64,000 nt of DNA from an uncultured Eudoraea sp. (GCF_947258925.1 NZ_CAMYKG010000019.1:1-64000), one strand, 5' to 3'; positions 35,999-45,556 are shown, numbered from the stretch's first letter. Notes: generated from the sequence alone by a model not told the origin. Numbers and translations are program-made.

Positions 35999-37543
35999 TT
36001 ATCTGGGTTCAAGAACTACAAAAGGTATAATCATTTCTTCCAGGGAAACGCCCCCATGCTGATATGAGTTTCTATAATAGCTCACATAATGATTATAATT
36101 ATTGGGGTAGGCAAAAAACAGGTCGTTCTTGGCAAAAATAAAGGAGCTGCTCATTGTAATACTTGGCAGATATATTTTGGAAGGGTCTTTGGCTTCAATA
36201 ACATCATTTTTACTGTATGTAAGACTTCGTCCCGTTTTGTATCTTAGATTCAGGCTCGTCTCCTTATCGCCAATCACTTTTGACGGTTGTTTTACATTTA
36301 TTGTCCCATGATCTGTGGTGATAATCAGTTTAAATCCCATACTTTGAGCTTGCTGAATGATCTCAAGAAGGGGGGAATTCTTAAACCAACTATTCGTAAG
36401 TGAACGATACGCCTTATCATTGGAGGCCAGTTCTTTAATAACATCCATCTCAGTTTTGGAATGGGATAGCATGTCCACAAAATTATATACCAGGACTACT
36501 AGGTCATTCCCCTTTTGAGAGCGAAAGTTTTGAGAAAGATGTTTCCCCTGTTTCAGACTACTTATTTTATGGTACTCCCATTTTATTTCCAGGCCAAGGC
36601 GTTTTAATTGCTCTCCCAGAAATTTGTCTTCAAATAAATTCTTTCCTCCTTCGTCTGTATCATTCTTCCACCATTCCGGGTATTTTTTTTCCATACCAAG
36701 GGGCATCAAACCGGAGAAAATGGCATTTCTCGCATATTGGGTTGCCGTTGGCAGAATGCTGTAATATGGTATTTCCTTACTTTTTTTATAATAGGGTGCG
36801 AGCACATCTTCGAAAGCAAACCATTGGTCATATCTTAAATTATCAATCACCAATAAGAGGGTAGGGGTATCTTTGATTTCCGGCCGAACCAGTTCCTTAA
36901 ACAAGGTATGTGACATTACTGGTGCGTCTGCATCATCAAACCAGTCTGAATAATTTTTTTCAATAAATTTTCCGAACTGATTGTTGGCTTCTATTTTTTG
37001 TGATTCCAAAATTTCGAACATTCCGGTGTCCTCAATTTCTTCTAATTGTAATTCCCAATAAATAAGCTTTTTATATAAATCTGCCCATTCCTCGTAGGAG
37101 TTTACCATGGAGAGGTCTATAGCTATCTTTCTAAATTCCTGCTGGTAATTGGAAGTGGTTTTTTCCGAAACCAAACGGGAGTGGTCCAGGTTCTTTTTCA
37201 GAGAAAGGAGTATCTGATTGGGATTGACGGGCTTAATTAAATAATCGGCGATTTTAGAACCAATGGCCTCCTCCATAATGTACTCTTCTTCACTTTTAGT
37301 AATCATGACGACAGGAAGCGTTGAGTCAATAACTTTAATTTCATTAAGCGTTTCCAGGCCTGATAAGCCGGGCATATTCTCATCTAAAAAGACAATGTCA
37401 AAATTATGCGCAGAAATTTCTTCTAATGCATCCTGACCGCTCTTGCAGGTCACAACCTTGTAATTTTTGCCTTCCAGGAATATAATATGGGGCTTTAATA
37501 AATCTATTTCATCATCTACCCACAGGATTGTTATCTTGTTCAT
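35999..37543 (-). CDS. porX: PorX response regulator with PglZ-type phosphatase domain
   Basis: The 514 residues begin with a receiver domain (TILWVDDEIDLLKPH with acidic pocket, DIVFLDENMPG with the phospho-acceptor Asp, ADYLIKPVNP with the conserved Lys). A helical linker follows, then an alkaline-phosphatase-superfamily PglZ domain (PTLLLVIDNLRYDQWFAFED, LPTATQYARNAIFSGLMP, IITTDHGTINV). This architecture is PorX, the response regulator of type IX secretion and gliding in Bacteroidota; in studied members it binds the partner PorY pathway and has phosphodiesterase activity. It is divergent from the HD gene. The call is firm because the two-domain layout is specific. Confidence 0.93.
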   Translation of the reverse strand: MNKITILWVDDEIDLLKPHIIFLEGKNYKVVTCKSGQDALEEISAHNFDIVFLDENMPGLSGLETLNEIKVIDSTLPVVMITKSEEEYIMEEAIGSKIADYLIKPVNPNQILLSLKKNLDHSRLVSEKTTSNYQQEFRKIAIDLSMVNSYEEWADLYKKLIYWELQLEEIEDTGMFEILESQKIEANNQFGKFIEKNYSDWFDDADAPVMSHTLFKELVRPEIKDTPTLLLVIDNLRYDQWFAFEDVLAPYYKKSKEIPYYSILPTATQYARNAIFSGLMPLGMEKKYPEWWKNDTDEGGKNLFEDKFLGEQLKRLGLEIKWEYHKISSLKQGKHLSQNFRSQKGNDLVVLVYNFVDMLSHSKTEMDVIKELASNDKAYRSLTNSWFKNSPLLEIIQQAQSMGFKLIITTDHGTINVKQPSKVIGDKETSLNLRYKTGRSLTYSKNDVIEAKDPSKIYLPSITMSSSFIFAKNDLFFAYPNNYNHYVSYYRNSYQHGGVSLEEMIIPFVVLEPR

Positions 37544-37562
37544 TTAGTCCTTATCTTTACCG

Positions 37563-38810
37563 TTGAAAATCATAGCTATTTTGTCGAGATCAAACAAGCT
37601 GAAAATATTCAATGATCCAATTTACGGATTTATTAGAATTCCGAATGCACTTATTTTTGACCTGATTGCCGATCCATATTTCCAAAGACTTCGCCGAATT
37701 TCCCAGATGGGCCTGTCTTATTTGGTGTATCCCGGGGCTCATCATACCCGTTTCCACCATGCTTTAGGAAGCATGCATTTAATGCAGGAAGCTATACAAC
37801 TACTTCGCTTTAAGGGGGTTGAAGTCACTGACGAAGAAGCCCGGGGTTTACTATGTGCCATATTGTTACACGATATTGGTCATGGACCTTTCTCCCATGC
37901 CATGGAGCATAGTTTGGTGGAAGGAATACAACATGAGGCAATTTCATTGCTATTTATGCAGGAACTTAATCACAAGTTTAACGGAAGTTTAACTTTAGGG
38001 ATTGAGATATTCAAAGGCACTTATCCCAAAAAATTTCTAAATCAATTGGTGAGCAGTCAATTGGACATGGATCGTTTGGATTATTTAAAACGAGATAGTT
38101 TTTATACCGGGGTTGCTGAAGGAAATATAAATGCGGAACGTCTGATTACCATGCTGAATGTAGTGGATAACACCCTGGTGGTAGAAGAAAAAGGGATATA
38201 TTCAGTTGAGAAATTCTTAATGGCCCGAAGATTTATGTACTGGCAGGTATACCTCCATAAAACCGGCCTTGTCGCTGAGCAACTACTCATAAAAACACTG
38301 AAGCGGGCAAAGGAACTTGTGGACCTGGGTATAGAATTGCCCGGTAGTTCAGCCCTGATGTTTTTTCTTAAGAACAGAATAAATAAGTCTGAGTTTAATG
38401 CTGAAGTTTTAACACAGTTTGCAGCCCTTGATGATGTCGATATTTTATCGGCAATTAAACAATGGCAGCATAATTCTGACTTTGTTTTGTCCAGGCTTTG
38501 TAAAATGATATTGAATAGAAAACTCCTGAACATAAGGCTGAAGGATAGTCCTACAGACGAGAATAAATTTAGGTTGCTTTATGATAACTTTAAAACCAGA
38601 CATAAGTTGAATGATTCAGAGACTTCCTATTTTGTATTTACGGGAATTATTGAGAATAAGGCCTACAACCGCGATAATCAGAATATAAACGTATTACGTA
38701 ATAATGGTAAGCTAGTTGATGTGGCAAAAGCTTCAGATCAGTTAAACCTTACAGCCCTATCCGAGACGGTAACCAAATACTACATATGTTATCCAAAAGA
38801 CGATTTGTAA
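37563..38810 (+). CDS. HD-domain (SAMHD1/dNTPase-like) hydrolase
   Basis: The 415-residue ORF starts at a TTG (37563); a second TTG at 37581 would give MSRSNKLKIFNDPIYGF, which fits relatives better. The HD domain is FQRLRRISQMGLSYLVYPGA, HHTRFHHALGSMHLM, LLHDIGHGPFSHAMEH and LVSSQLDMDRLDYLKRDS, in the order H...HD...D of the dNTP triphosphohydrolase-like branch. The C-terminal 180 residues are helical. Such proteins hydrolyse dNTPs or other nucleotides. It is transcribed away from porX and towards the lipid A genes, about 160 bases before lpxD. Confidence 0.85.
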   Translation: MKIIAILSRSNKLKIFNDPIYGFIRIPNALIFDLIADPYFQRLRRISQMGLSYLVYPGAHHTRFHHALGSMHLMQEAIQLLRFKGVEVTDEEARGLLCAILLHDIGHGPFSHAMEHSLVEGIQHEAISLLFMQELNHKFNGSLTLGIEIFKGTYPKKFLNQLVSSQLDMDRLDYLKRDSFYTGVAEGNINAERLITMLNVVDNTLVVEEKGIYSVEKFLMARRFMYWQVYLHKTGLVAEQLLIKTLKRAKELVDLGIELPGSSALMFFLKNRINKSEFNAEVLTQFAALDDVDILSAIKQWQHNSDFVLSRLCKMILNRKLLNIRLKDSPTDENKFRLLYDNFKTRHKLNDSETSYFVFTGIIENKAYNRDNQNINVLRNNGKLVDVAKASDQLNLTALSETVTKYYICYPKDDL

Positions 38811-38911
38811 CGATAAAATTCATGAATTTACTTGATTTTCATACATTTCTTATTGGAGAATTTGCCCTAAAACATTAATTAACAGCTAATTATATAGATC
38901 TTTATCATTTA

Positions 38912-38940
38912 TTGGCATTAACCAATTTTTCTTACTTTTG
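38912..38940 (+). promoter_or_regulatory. Consensus promoter of the lpxD operon
   Basis: TTG at 38912-38914, a spacer of 18 bases and TACTTTTG at 38933-38940 match the Bacteroidota consensus TTG-N17-23-TAnnTTTG exactly. The start of the listed lpxD ORF (38912) lies inside the -33 box, so translation must begin further downstream. Confidence 0.8.
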
Positions 38941-38977
38941 TCTGAATTCAATAAAGCGACTAAAATTATTTAAAATT

Positions 38978-40003
38978 TTGAAGTTTACGGCTAGTCAGAT
39001 TGCAGGGATATTAGAAGGTGAGGTTGAAGGCAACCCTGAGGTCGCCGTAGATAAACTTGCAAAAATTGAAGAGGGGGAAACCGGATCACTTACTTTTTTA
39101 GCTAATCCCAAGTATACACCGTATATCTACAGTACTGCGGCTTCAATTACGCTTGTAAATAAGGACTTTGTCCCTGAACAAGATATTTCCACTACGCTTA
39201 TTAAGGTTGATGATGCCTACGAATCTTTTTCCAAACTATTGGAATATTATGATCAGGTAAAAAATAACCAGACAGGATTAGAGAACCCCGTATATGTATC
39301 AGAATCTGCGGCTTATGGTGAAGATTTTTATTTAGGCGCTTTTTCATATCTGGGAAACAATGTAAAAATAGGTAATGGCGTTAAAATTTACCCGAATGTC
39401 TATATAGGTGATAATGTTAACATTGCAGATAATGTTCTGATTTTTGCCGGAGCCAAAATTTATTCCGATACAATAATCGGGAAGGGATGTGTAATTCACA
39501 GCGGCGCAATTATTGGTGCAGATGGATTTGGTTTTGCTCCTAATTCAAATGGCCAATATAGTAAAGTACCTCAGATAGGTAATGTAATACTGGAGGAAAA
39601 CGTAGATGTCGGTGCCGGAACTACAATAGACAGGGCTACATTAGGATCAACAATTCTAAGAAATGGGGTTAAACTGGATAATCAAATACAAATTGCCCAC
39701 AATGTTGAGATTGGGGAACATACCGCTATTGCAGCTCAAACCGGTATAGCGGGATCTACAAAAATTGGTAAAAACTGTTTGATCGGAGGTCAGGTTGGTA
39801 TTGTTGGTCATATCACCATAGGAGACAGGGTAAGGATACAGGCCCAATCAGGAATAGGTAGAAATGTAAAAGATGATGAAATTTTGCAGGGCTCGCCTGC
39901 ATTAAACTATGGCGACTATAACAAGTCGTATGTTCATTTTAAAAATCTTCCGAAACTTGTGAACCGAATTAATGATATTGAAAAAAGAAGAGACGATAAA
40001 TAG
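38978..40003 (+). CDS. lpxD: UDP-3-O-(3-hydroxymyristoyl)glucosamine N-acyltransferase
   Basis: I start at the TTG at 38978 (MKFTASQIAGILEGEVEGNP), because the ORF start at 38912 lies within the promoter. The 341-residue protein has the LpxD N-terminal uridine-binding domain (to about 100), then left-handed beta-helix hexapeptide repeats from about residue 110. The catalytic His is probably in IQIAHNVEIGEH, and GADGFGFAPN is the conserved loop of LpxD. It adds the third acyl chain during lipid A synthesis in the cytoplasm. It is followed after three bases by lpxC-fabZ, so these genes form an operon. Confidence 0.93.
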   Translation: MKFTASQIAGILEGEVEGNPEVAVDKLAKIEEGETGSLTFLANPKYTPYIYSTAASITLVNKDFVPEQDISTTLIKVDDAYESFSKLLEYYDQVKNNQTGLENPVYVSESAAYGEDFYLGAFSYLGNNVKIGNGVKIYPNVYIGDNVNIADNVLIFAGAKIYSDTIIGKGCVIHSGAIIGADGFGFAPNSNGQYSKVPQIGNVILEENVDVGAGTTIDRATLGSTILRNGVKLDNQIQIAHNVEIGEHTAIAAQTGIAGSTKIGKNCLIGGQVGIVGHITIGDRVRIQAQSGIGRNVKDDEILQGSPALNYGDYNKSYVHFKNLPKLVNRINDIEKRRDDK

Positions 40004-40006
40004 AAT

Positions 40007-41404
40007 ATGTCAAAACAGCGTACAATAGCAAATGAAGTAACATTGACCGGGGTAGGATTACATACCGGTGAGAATGTGAAGATGAAATTTGTTCCTGCAC
40101 CTGAGAATCATGGATTTGCCTTTAAACGTGTAGATTTAGAAGGGGAACCCATTATTGAGGCTGATGCGAATTTCGTGGTGAATACTCAAAGAGGTACTAA
40201 CCTCGAGAAAAGAGGAGTAAAAATCCAAACTTCAGAACATGTTCTTGCTGCACTGGTGGGTATGGATATAGACAATGTCCTGATAGAATTGGATGCTCCG
40301 GAACCCCCTATCATGGATGGCTCATCCAAATTTTTTGTTGAGGCCATTGAGAAAGCGGGCATCGTTGAGCAAAAGGCGGATCGTGAGCAATATGAAGTAA
40401 AAGAGGTAATCAGCTATAAAGATGAGGCCACCGGGAGTGAAATAACGGTGATTCCGGCAGATGATTACAAAATAACAACAATGGTTGATTTTGGCACCAA
40501 GGTTCTGGGAACCCAGAACGCTACTTTGGAGAAAATTGAAGACTTCAAAGAAGAAATTGCCGATGCCCGTACTTTTAGTTTTCTTCATGAATTAGAAATG
40601 CTACTGGAGAATGGGCTCATTAAAGGCGGAGATCTCAATAATGCGATAGTTTATGTAGATAAAGAAATATCGGAATCTACCATGAAGAAACTTGAAAAAG
40701 CTTTTAATAAGAAGAAACTATCTGTAAAACCCAATGGAATATTAGATAATCTGACGTTGCATCAGCCAAATGAAGCAGCAAGACATAAACTCCTTGATGT
40801 CATTGGAGATTTGGCACTGGCAGGGACCCGAATTAAAGGGAAAGTAATTGCCAATAAACCAGGACACTATGTCAATACGCAATTCGCTAAAAAACTTTCC
40901 AAAATTATAAAATTGGAAAAACGGAACAAAGTTCCTAAATACGATTTGGATCAGCCTCCTTTAATGGATATCACAGAAATTATGAAAATGTTGCCGCACA
41001 GGCCACCTTTCTTATTAGTGGATAAAATCATTGAATTATCTGATTCTCATGTAGTAGGGATGAAAAATGTTACAATGAATGAACCCTTCTTCGAGGGGCA
41101 TTTTCCCGGAGCACCGGTAATGCCGGGGGTTCTTCAAGTGGAAGCTATGGCACAAACCGGGGGAATTTTGGTATTGAGCACTGTTCCCGATCCCGAAAAC
41201 TACCTGACTTTCTTTATGAAAATTGACAATGTAAAATTTAAGCAACAAGTAATACCGGGGGATACCTTAGTATTCAAATGCGACCTTATTTCACCTATAC
41301 GCAGAGGGATTTGCCATATGCAGGCCTATGCCTATGCTAATGGAAGATTAGTGTCTGAAGCTGAATTGATGGCCCAAATTGTAAAAACAAAACAAGAAGA
41401 TTAG
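40007..41404 (+). CDS. lpxC/fabZ: Fused UDP-3-O-acyl-N-acetylglucosamine deacetylase and 3-hydroxyacyl-ACP dehydratase
   Basis: The first 305 residues are LpxC: ANEVTLTGVGLHTGENV at the start, zinc-binding QTSEHVLAALVGMD and LHQPNEAARHKLLDVIGDLA (His and Asp ligands), and GKVIANKPGHYVNTQ with the catalytic His. Residues about 318-465 are FabZ: MLPHRPPFLLVDKI with the catalytic His and GVLQVEAMAQTGG with the Glu. The fusion is the usual form in Bacteroidota. LpxC removes acetate in the committed step of lipid A synthesis, and FabZ dehydrates 3-hydroxyacyl-ACP for fatty acid elongation, so both compete for the same acyl pool. It lies between lpxD and lpxA. Confidence 0.95.
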   Translation: MSKQRTIANEVTLTGVGLHTGENVKMKFVPAPENHGFAFKRVDLEGEPIIEADANFVVNTQRGTNLEKRGVKIQTSEHVLAALVGMDIDNVLIELDAPEPPIMDGSSKFFVEAIEKAGIVEQKADREQYEVKEVISYKDEATGSEITVIPADDYKITTMVDFGTKVLGTQNATLEKIEDFKEEIADARTFSFLHELEMLLENGLIKGGDLNNAIVYVDKEISESTMKKLEKAFNKKKLSVKPNGILDNLTLHQPNEAARHKLLDVIGDLALAGTRIKGKVIANKPGHYVNTQFAKKLSKIIKLEKRNKVPKYDLDQPPLMDITEIMKMLPHRPPFLLVDKIIELSDSHVVGMKNVTMNEPFFEGHFPGAPVMPGVLQVEAMAQTGGILVLSTVPDPENYLTFFMKIDNVKFKQQVIPGDTLVFKCDLISPIRRGICHMQAYAYANGRLVSEAELMAQIVKTKQED

Positions 41405-41405
41405 C

Positions 41406-42191
41406 ATGAATCAACCACTGGCCTACGTTCACCCAGGCGCCAAGATTGCCAAAAATGTGGTAATAGAACCTTTTACAACTATCCATAATAATGTGAAAAT
41501 TGGTGATGGCACATGGATAGGTTCTAATGTTACCATCATGGAAGGAGCCCGTATCGGAAAGAACTGTAATATCTTTCCCGGAGCAGTAATTTCAGCTCCT
41601 CCTCAGGACCTGAAGTACAATGGAGAAGAAACCACTGTTGAAATTGGGAATAACACTACCATCAGGGAGTGCGCCACTATCCATAAAGGCACCTCGGACA
41701 GGATGAAAACTGTTATTGGTAAAAATTGCCTTATAATGGCATATTGTCATGTAGCTCACGATTGCTTTGTTGGCAATAATTGTATATTCTCCAACAATTC
41801 AACGCTTGCCGGACATGTCACTATCGGAGATAATGTGATCCTTGCCGGACTTGTGGCCGTACATCAATTTGTATCTATTGGAAATCATGCTTTTGTAACC
41901 GGCGGATCTTTGGTCCGTAAGGACGTACCTCCTTATGTAAAAGGAGCAAGGGAGCCCATGTCATATGTAGGAATAAACTCTGTAGGTTTGCGAAGAAGAG
42001 GATTTAATTCTGATAAGATTCGGGAGATACAGAATATTTATCGAATCCTTTACCAACGAAACTATAACAATACCCAGGCGGTCCAAATCATTGAAGCCGA
42101 AATGGAGGCTACACCGGAGCGGGATGAAATCTTACAGTTTATTCGTGATTCTCAAAGGGGTATTATGAAAGGCTATTTTAGTACAAATTAA
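41406..42191 (+). CDS. lpxA: UDP-N-acetylglucosamine 3-O-acyltransferase
   Basis: The 261 residues are hexapeptide-repeat beta-helix from the start (HPGAKIAKNVVIEPFTTIHN). YCHVAHDCFVGNNC carries the catalytic His of LpxA, and VHQFVSIGNHAFVTGGSLV and YVGINSVGLRRRGF are the C-terminal signature segments. The start follows lpxC-fabZ by one base (TAG-C-ATG). It performs the first acylation of lipid A. The assignment is certain by motif order and position. Confidence 0.95.
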   Translation: MNQPLAYVHPGAKIAKNVVIEPFTTIHNNVKIGDGTWIGSNVTIMEGARIGKNCNIFPGAVISAPPQDLKYNGEETTVEIGNNTTIRECATIHKGTSDRMKTVIGKNCLIMAYCHVAHDCFVGNNCIFSNNSTLAGHVTIGDNVILAGLVAVHQFVSIGNHAFVTGGSLVRKDVPPYVKGAREPMSYVGINSVGLRRRGFNSDKIREIQNIYRILYQRNYNNTQAVQIIEAEMEATPERDEILQFIRDSQRGIMKGYFSTN

Positions 42192-42197
42192 ATTTTT

Positions 42198-42761
42198 ATG
42201 GCAAATACATCTGATATTAGAAAAGGACTATGTATCAAATACAATAATGATATATATAAGATAATTGAATTTTTGCATGTGAAACCCGGAAAAGGCCCCG
42301 CATTTGTAAGAACTAAACTTAAAAGTGTAACCACAGGAAAGGTTTTGGATAATACATTCTCAGCTGGTCATAAGATTGATGACGTGCGGGTTGAAACAAG
42401 ATCTTACCAGTTTTTATATGCCGAAGGTGATACCTATCATTTCATGAATACAGATGATTATAACCAAATTTCACTTCAGGAAGGTATTCTCGATGCACCG
42501 GGACTCCTTAAAGAAGGTGAAGTTGTAACCGTTATGTTTAATACGGAAGATAGTATGCCATTATCTGTTGATATGCCTGCCAGTGTTGTATTGGAAGTTA
42601 CACATACGGAACCGGGGGTAAAGGGAAATACCGCTACAAACGCTTCCAAACCGGCAGTGGTGGAGACCGGGGCAAAAGTGAATGTGCCTCTTTTCATCAA
42701 TGAAGGGGATAAAATAAAAATTGACACAGAAAAGGGCTCTTATATGGAAAGGGCCAAATAA
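42198..42761 (+). CDS. efp: Elongation factor P
   Basis: The 187-residue protein has the KOW-like first domain with EFLHVKPGKGPAFVRTKLK, whose loop Lys (in PGKG) is the site of modification in studied EF-Ps. OB domains with FMNTDDYNQISL and a C-terminal VNVPLFINEGDKIKIDTEKG complete it. It stimulates peptide-bond formation at polyproline stretches. It lies six bases after lpxA, so it is part of the lipid A operon; an efp gene among lpx genes is frequent in Bacteroidota. Confidence 0.94.
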   Translation: MANTSDIRKGLCIKYNNDIYKIIEFLHVKPGKGPAFVRTKLKSVTTGKVLDNTFSAGHKIDDVRVETRSYQFLYAEGDTYHFMNTDDYNQISLQEGILDAPGLLKEGEVVTVMFNTEDSMPLSVDMPASVVLEVTHTEPGVKGNTATNASKPAVVETGAKVNVPLFINEGDKIKIDTEKGSYMERAK

Positions 42762-42855
42762 TATTGTATTAATTAACTGATATAAAATTAGTTACAATAT
42801 TTAAATTAATGTATTAGTTCATATATAATTAATTTTAATTTTGAACATATAATTT

Positions 42856-43753
42856 GTGAAATTTCCAAAACAGTATACGTTAAAACAAATTGCAGGGATC
42901 ATCAAATCTGAATATGTAGGAGCGGATGATTTTCCTGTTTATGGAATGAACGAAATACATGTTGTGGAGAAAGGAGATATTGTTTTTGTTGATCACCCCA
43001 AGTATTACGATAAAGCACTGAACTCTGAAGCTACGGTAGTCCTGATAAACAAAAAAGTAGCTTGTCCGGAGGGCAAGGCATTACTCATAACCAAGGATCC
43101 TTTTAACGATTTCAATACTTTAACAAATTATTTCAAGCCTTTTGAGAAAGCAGATTTGATGACATCAAAATCTGCCAAAATAGGGAAGAATACCCATATT
43201 CAGCCCAATGTATTTATTGGTAATAATGTCATAATAGGGGATGATTGTATTATTCATCCTAATGTTTGTAGGTGTCGCATTTCTTGGGTGGATTGTCTTT
43301 CAATCTTACTTTGCAACAAGGACATCTCTTGGTTTTCTACGTTCGGGTGGACGCGTAATCATTGAAGATCATGTTGATATTGGAGCACTTTGCTCTATAG
43401 ACAGGGGTGTAACAGGCGATACCACAATTAAGAAAGGGAGTAAACTGGATAACCAAATACAGGTTGGACATGATACGGTTATAGGTGAGAAATGTTTAAT
43501 CGCTTCGCAGACGGGAATTGCCGGCTGTGTAGTTATAGAGGATGAAGTCACTATCTGGGGGCAAGTAGGGATCATTAGTGGAATAACTATTGGCAGGAAA
43601 GCCGTTATAATGGCGCAAGCCGGTATTACGAGATCTCTTGAAGGAGGAAAAAGTTATTTTGGAAGTCCGGCCGGTGAATCGCGGGAAAAATTAAGAGAAT
43701 TAGCGCATCTGCGCAATCTTCCTTCGATTTTAGAAGATTTAAACAAAGAATAA
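42856..43753 (+). pseudogene. Frameshifted second lpxD-like acyltransferase gene
   Basis: Two overlapping ORFs (42856-43365 and 43241-43753) belong to one gene. The first encodes a LpxD-like start (KFPKQYTLKQIAGIIKSEYV) and hexapeptides up to DDCIIHPNV. The second resumes at about LRSGGRVIIEDHVDIGALCS and continues through NQIQVGHDTVIGEK to the end. Between about 43262 and 43320 neither frame looks like the family: the usual segment with IG, a QSNT-like strand and an FYYKK-like strand is scrambled and too short, so several small indels occurred rather than one. It starts at a GTG. Relatives are second LpxD-family proteins next to sucD. A sequencing error is possible. Confidence 0.75.
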
Positions 43754-43787
43754 GCGTTTATCTACCTGATATTCGTTTTCAAAAATA

Positions 43788-43795
43788 TATTTTTG
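43788..43795 (+). promoter_or_regulatory. Probable -7 box of sucD
   Basis: TATTTTTG matches TAnnTTTG and lies 24 bases before the ATG at 43819. No clear TTG is seen at the expected distance upstream, so this is a weak call. Confidence 0.35.
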
Positions 43796-43818
43796 CATAT
43801 CAATAACTAAAATAGACA

Positions 43819-44691
43819 ATGAGCGTACTTGTAAATAAAGATTCTAAAATAATTGTTCAGGGTTTTACCGGTAGCGAAGGTACTTTTCACTCAGAACAGA
43901 TGATAGCCTATGGCACTAATGTAGTCGGAGGAGTAACACCCGGAAAAGGTGGTCAGGAACATCTGGGTAAACCGGTTTTTAATACTGTTGAAGATGCCGT
44001 TCAAAAGGCCGGAGCAGATACCTCAATTATTTTTGTACCACCGGCATTTGCTGCAGATGCCATAATGGAAGCAGCAAGCGCGGGCATCAAGGTCATTATA
44101 ACTATTACGGAAGGTATCCCTGTAGCGGATATGGTCAAAGTAAATAATTATATTAAAAATAGAGATTGCACCCTAATTGGTCCTAATTGCCCGGGAGTGA
44201 TTACACCAGACGAAGCCAAGGTAGGTATAATGCCGGGGTTTGTATTTAAAAAAGGGAACATAGGTATTGTTTCTAAATCCGGGACTCTAACTTATGAAGC
44301 GGCAGATCAGGTGGTTAGACAGGGTCTGGGAATCACAACAGCCATAGGCATAGGTGGCGATCCCATTATTGGTACTACGACAAAGGAAGCTGTGGAATTG
44401 CTGATAAATGATCCCGATACAGAATGTGTGGTCATGATAGGGGAAATAGGAGGGCAGCTGGAAGCTGACGCCGCTAAATGGTATAAAGCCAGCGGAAGTA
44501 AAAAACCAATTGTTGGTTTCATTGCAGGTGAAACAGCCCCTGCAGGCAGGACAATGGGGCATGCCGGTGCAATAGTTGGAGGAACCGACGATACCGCACA
44601 GGCAAAGAAACGTATTATGCGCGAATGTGGAATAAATGTAGTGGATTCTCCGGCGGAGATAGGTAAAAAAGTAAAAGAAGTGATAGGATAA
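43819..44691 (+). CDS. sucD: Succinyl-CoA ligase (ADP-forming) alpha subunit
   Basis: The 290 residues match SucD throughout: [20 protein letters not shown] (CoA-binding Rossmann part), [35 protein letters not shown], and [19 protein letters not shown] with the phosphorylated His. It catalyses the substrate-level phosphorylation step of the TCA cycle together with SucC, which is not in this window. The subunits are therefore encoded apart. A terminator follows directly. Confidence 0.95.
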   Translation: MSVLVNKDSKIIVQGFTGSEGTFHSEQMIAYGTNVVGGVTPGKGGQEHLGKPVFNTVEDAVQKAGADTSIIFVPPAFAADAIMEAASAGIKVIITITEGIPVADMVKVNNYIKNRDCTLIGPNCPGVITPDEAKVGIMPGFVFKKGNIGIVSKSGTLTYEAADQVVRQGLGITTAIGIGGDPIIGTTTKEAVELLINDPDTECVVMIGEIGGQLEADAAKWYKASGSKKPIVGFIAGETAPAGRTMGHAGAIVGGTDDTAQAKKRIMRECGINVVDSPAEIGKKVKEVIG

Positions 44692-44721
44692 TTAAACTTT
44701 AGAAATAGATATTACCAAGAA

Positions 44722-44750
44722 GAAAATCCTGAATTGATCGGGATTTTTTT
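44722..44750 (+). terminator. Terminator after sucD
   Basis: AATCCTGA, a five-base loop and TCGGGATT form an 8-base stem (one G-T pair), followed by TTTTTT. It lies about 35 bases after the sucD stop. Confidence 0.75.
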
Positions 44751-44773
44751 TAGCCTTTATGTGAAACAAAACC

Positions 44774-44781
44774 TATCTTTG
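44774..44781 (+). promoter_or_regulatory. Probable -7 box of fabG
   Basis: TATCTTTG matches TAnnTTTG exactly and lies 28 bases before the ATG at 44810. The upstream element is only approximate. Confidence 0.4.
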
Positions 44782-44809
44782 GAATACTAGGAGTAAACAA
44801 AATTAGGAT

Positions 44810-45556
44810 ATGAAAATATTAGAAGGAAAGAATGTTATTATAACCGGTGCTAGTCGGGGTATAGGTATGGGTATTGCCCGTGTTTTTGCCGAACATGGTG
44901 CAAATGTTGCCTTTACGTTTAGCTCTAGTGAAGCTCCTGCACTGGAATTGGAAAAAGAGCTAAACACAAAAGGAATAAAAGCCAAAGCATATAAAAGTAA
45001 TGCTGCGAACTTTACCGATTGTGAAAACCTTGTTACGAAGGTGTTAGAGGATTTTGGAGGAATTGATGTATTGATAAATAATGCGGGTATTACAAAAGAT
45101 AACTTGTTAATGCGGATGCGGGAAGAGGATTTTGATACAGTGATTGAAATTAATCTGAAATCTGTTTTTAATATGACGAAAGCGGTACAGCGGACTATGT
45201 TAAAGCAGCGCAAGGGATCTATTATCAATATGAGTAGCGTGGTAGGGGTGAAAGGAAATGCCGGCCAGTCCAATTATGCGGCTTCCAAAGCAGGAATAAT
45301 TGGGTTTACGAAATCTCTGGCCCTTGAACTTGGTTCCAGAAATATTCGATGCAACGCCATTGCACCGGGTTTTATTGAAACCGAAATGACGGACAAATTA
45401 GATGAAAAAACGGTTGAAGGATGGAGGGAGGCAATTCCATTAAAACGGGGCGGTACTCCCACGGATGTTGCTAACGCATGTTTATACCTAGCTTCAGATC
45501 TTTCTGACTACATAACTGGTCAGGTATTGAATGTTGATGGCGGAATGCTTACATAA
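44810..45556 (+). CDS. fabG: 3-oxoacyl-ACP reductase
   Basis: The 248-residue protein is a classical SDR: ITGASRGIGMGIARVF (NADP loop), INNAGITKDNLLMRM (Asn), MSSVVGVKGNAGQSNYAASK (Ser, Tyr and Lys of the active site) and IAPGFIETEMTD. NAGITKD-LLMRM is typical of true FabG rather than other SDRs. It reduces 3-oxoacyl-ACP in fatty acid elongation. It has its own promoter-like box and follows the sucD terminator, so it is a separate unit. Confidence 0.92.
   Translation: MKILEGKNVIITGASRGIGMGIARVFAEHGANVAFTFSSSEAPALELEKELNTKGIKAKAYKSNAANFTDCENLVTKVLEDFGGIDVLINNAGITKDNLLMRMREEDFDTVIEINLKSVFNMTKAVQRTMLKQRKGSIINMSSVVGVKGNAGQSNYAASKAGIIGFTKSLALELGSRNIRCNAIAPGFIETEMTDKLDEKTVEGWREAIPLKRGGTPTDVANACLYLASDLSDYITGQVLNVDGGMLT

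Noticed and set aside
43241-43753. 170-residue ORF as an independent acyltransferase
   Set aside because: Its first 30 residues do not fit the family and it continues the preceding ORF in another frame; the two are one broken gene.
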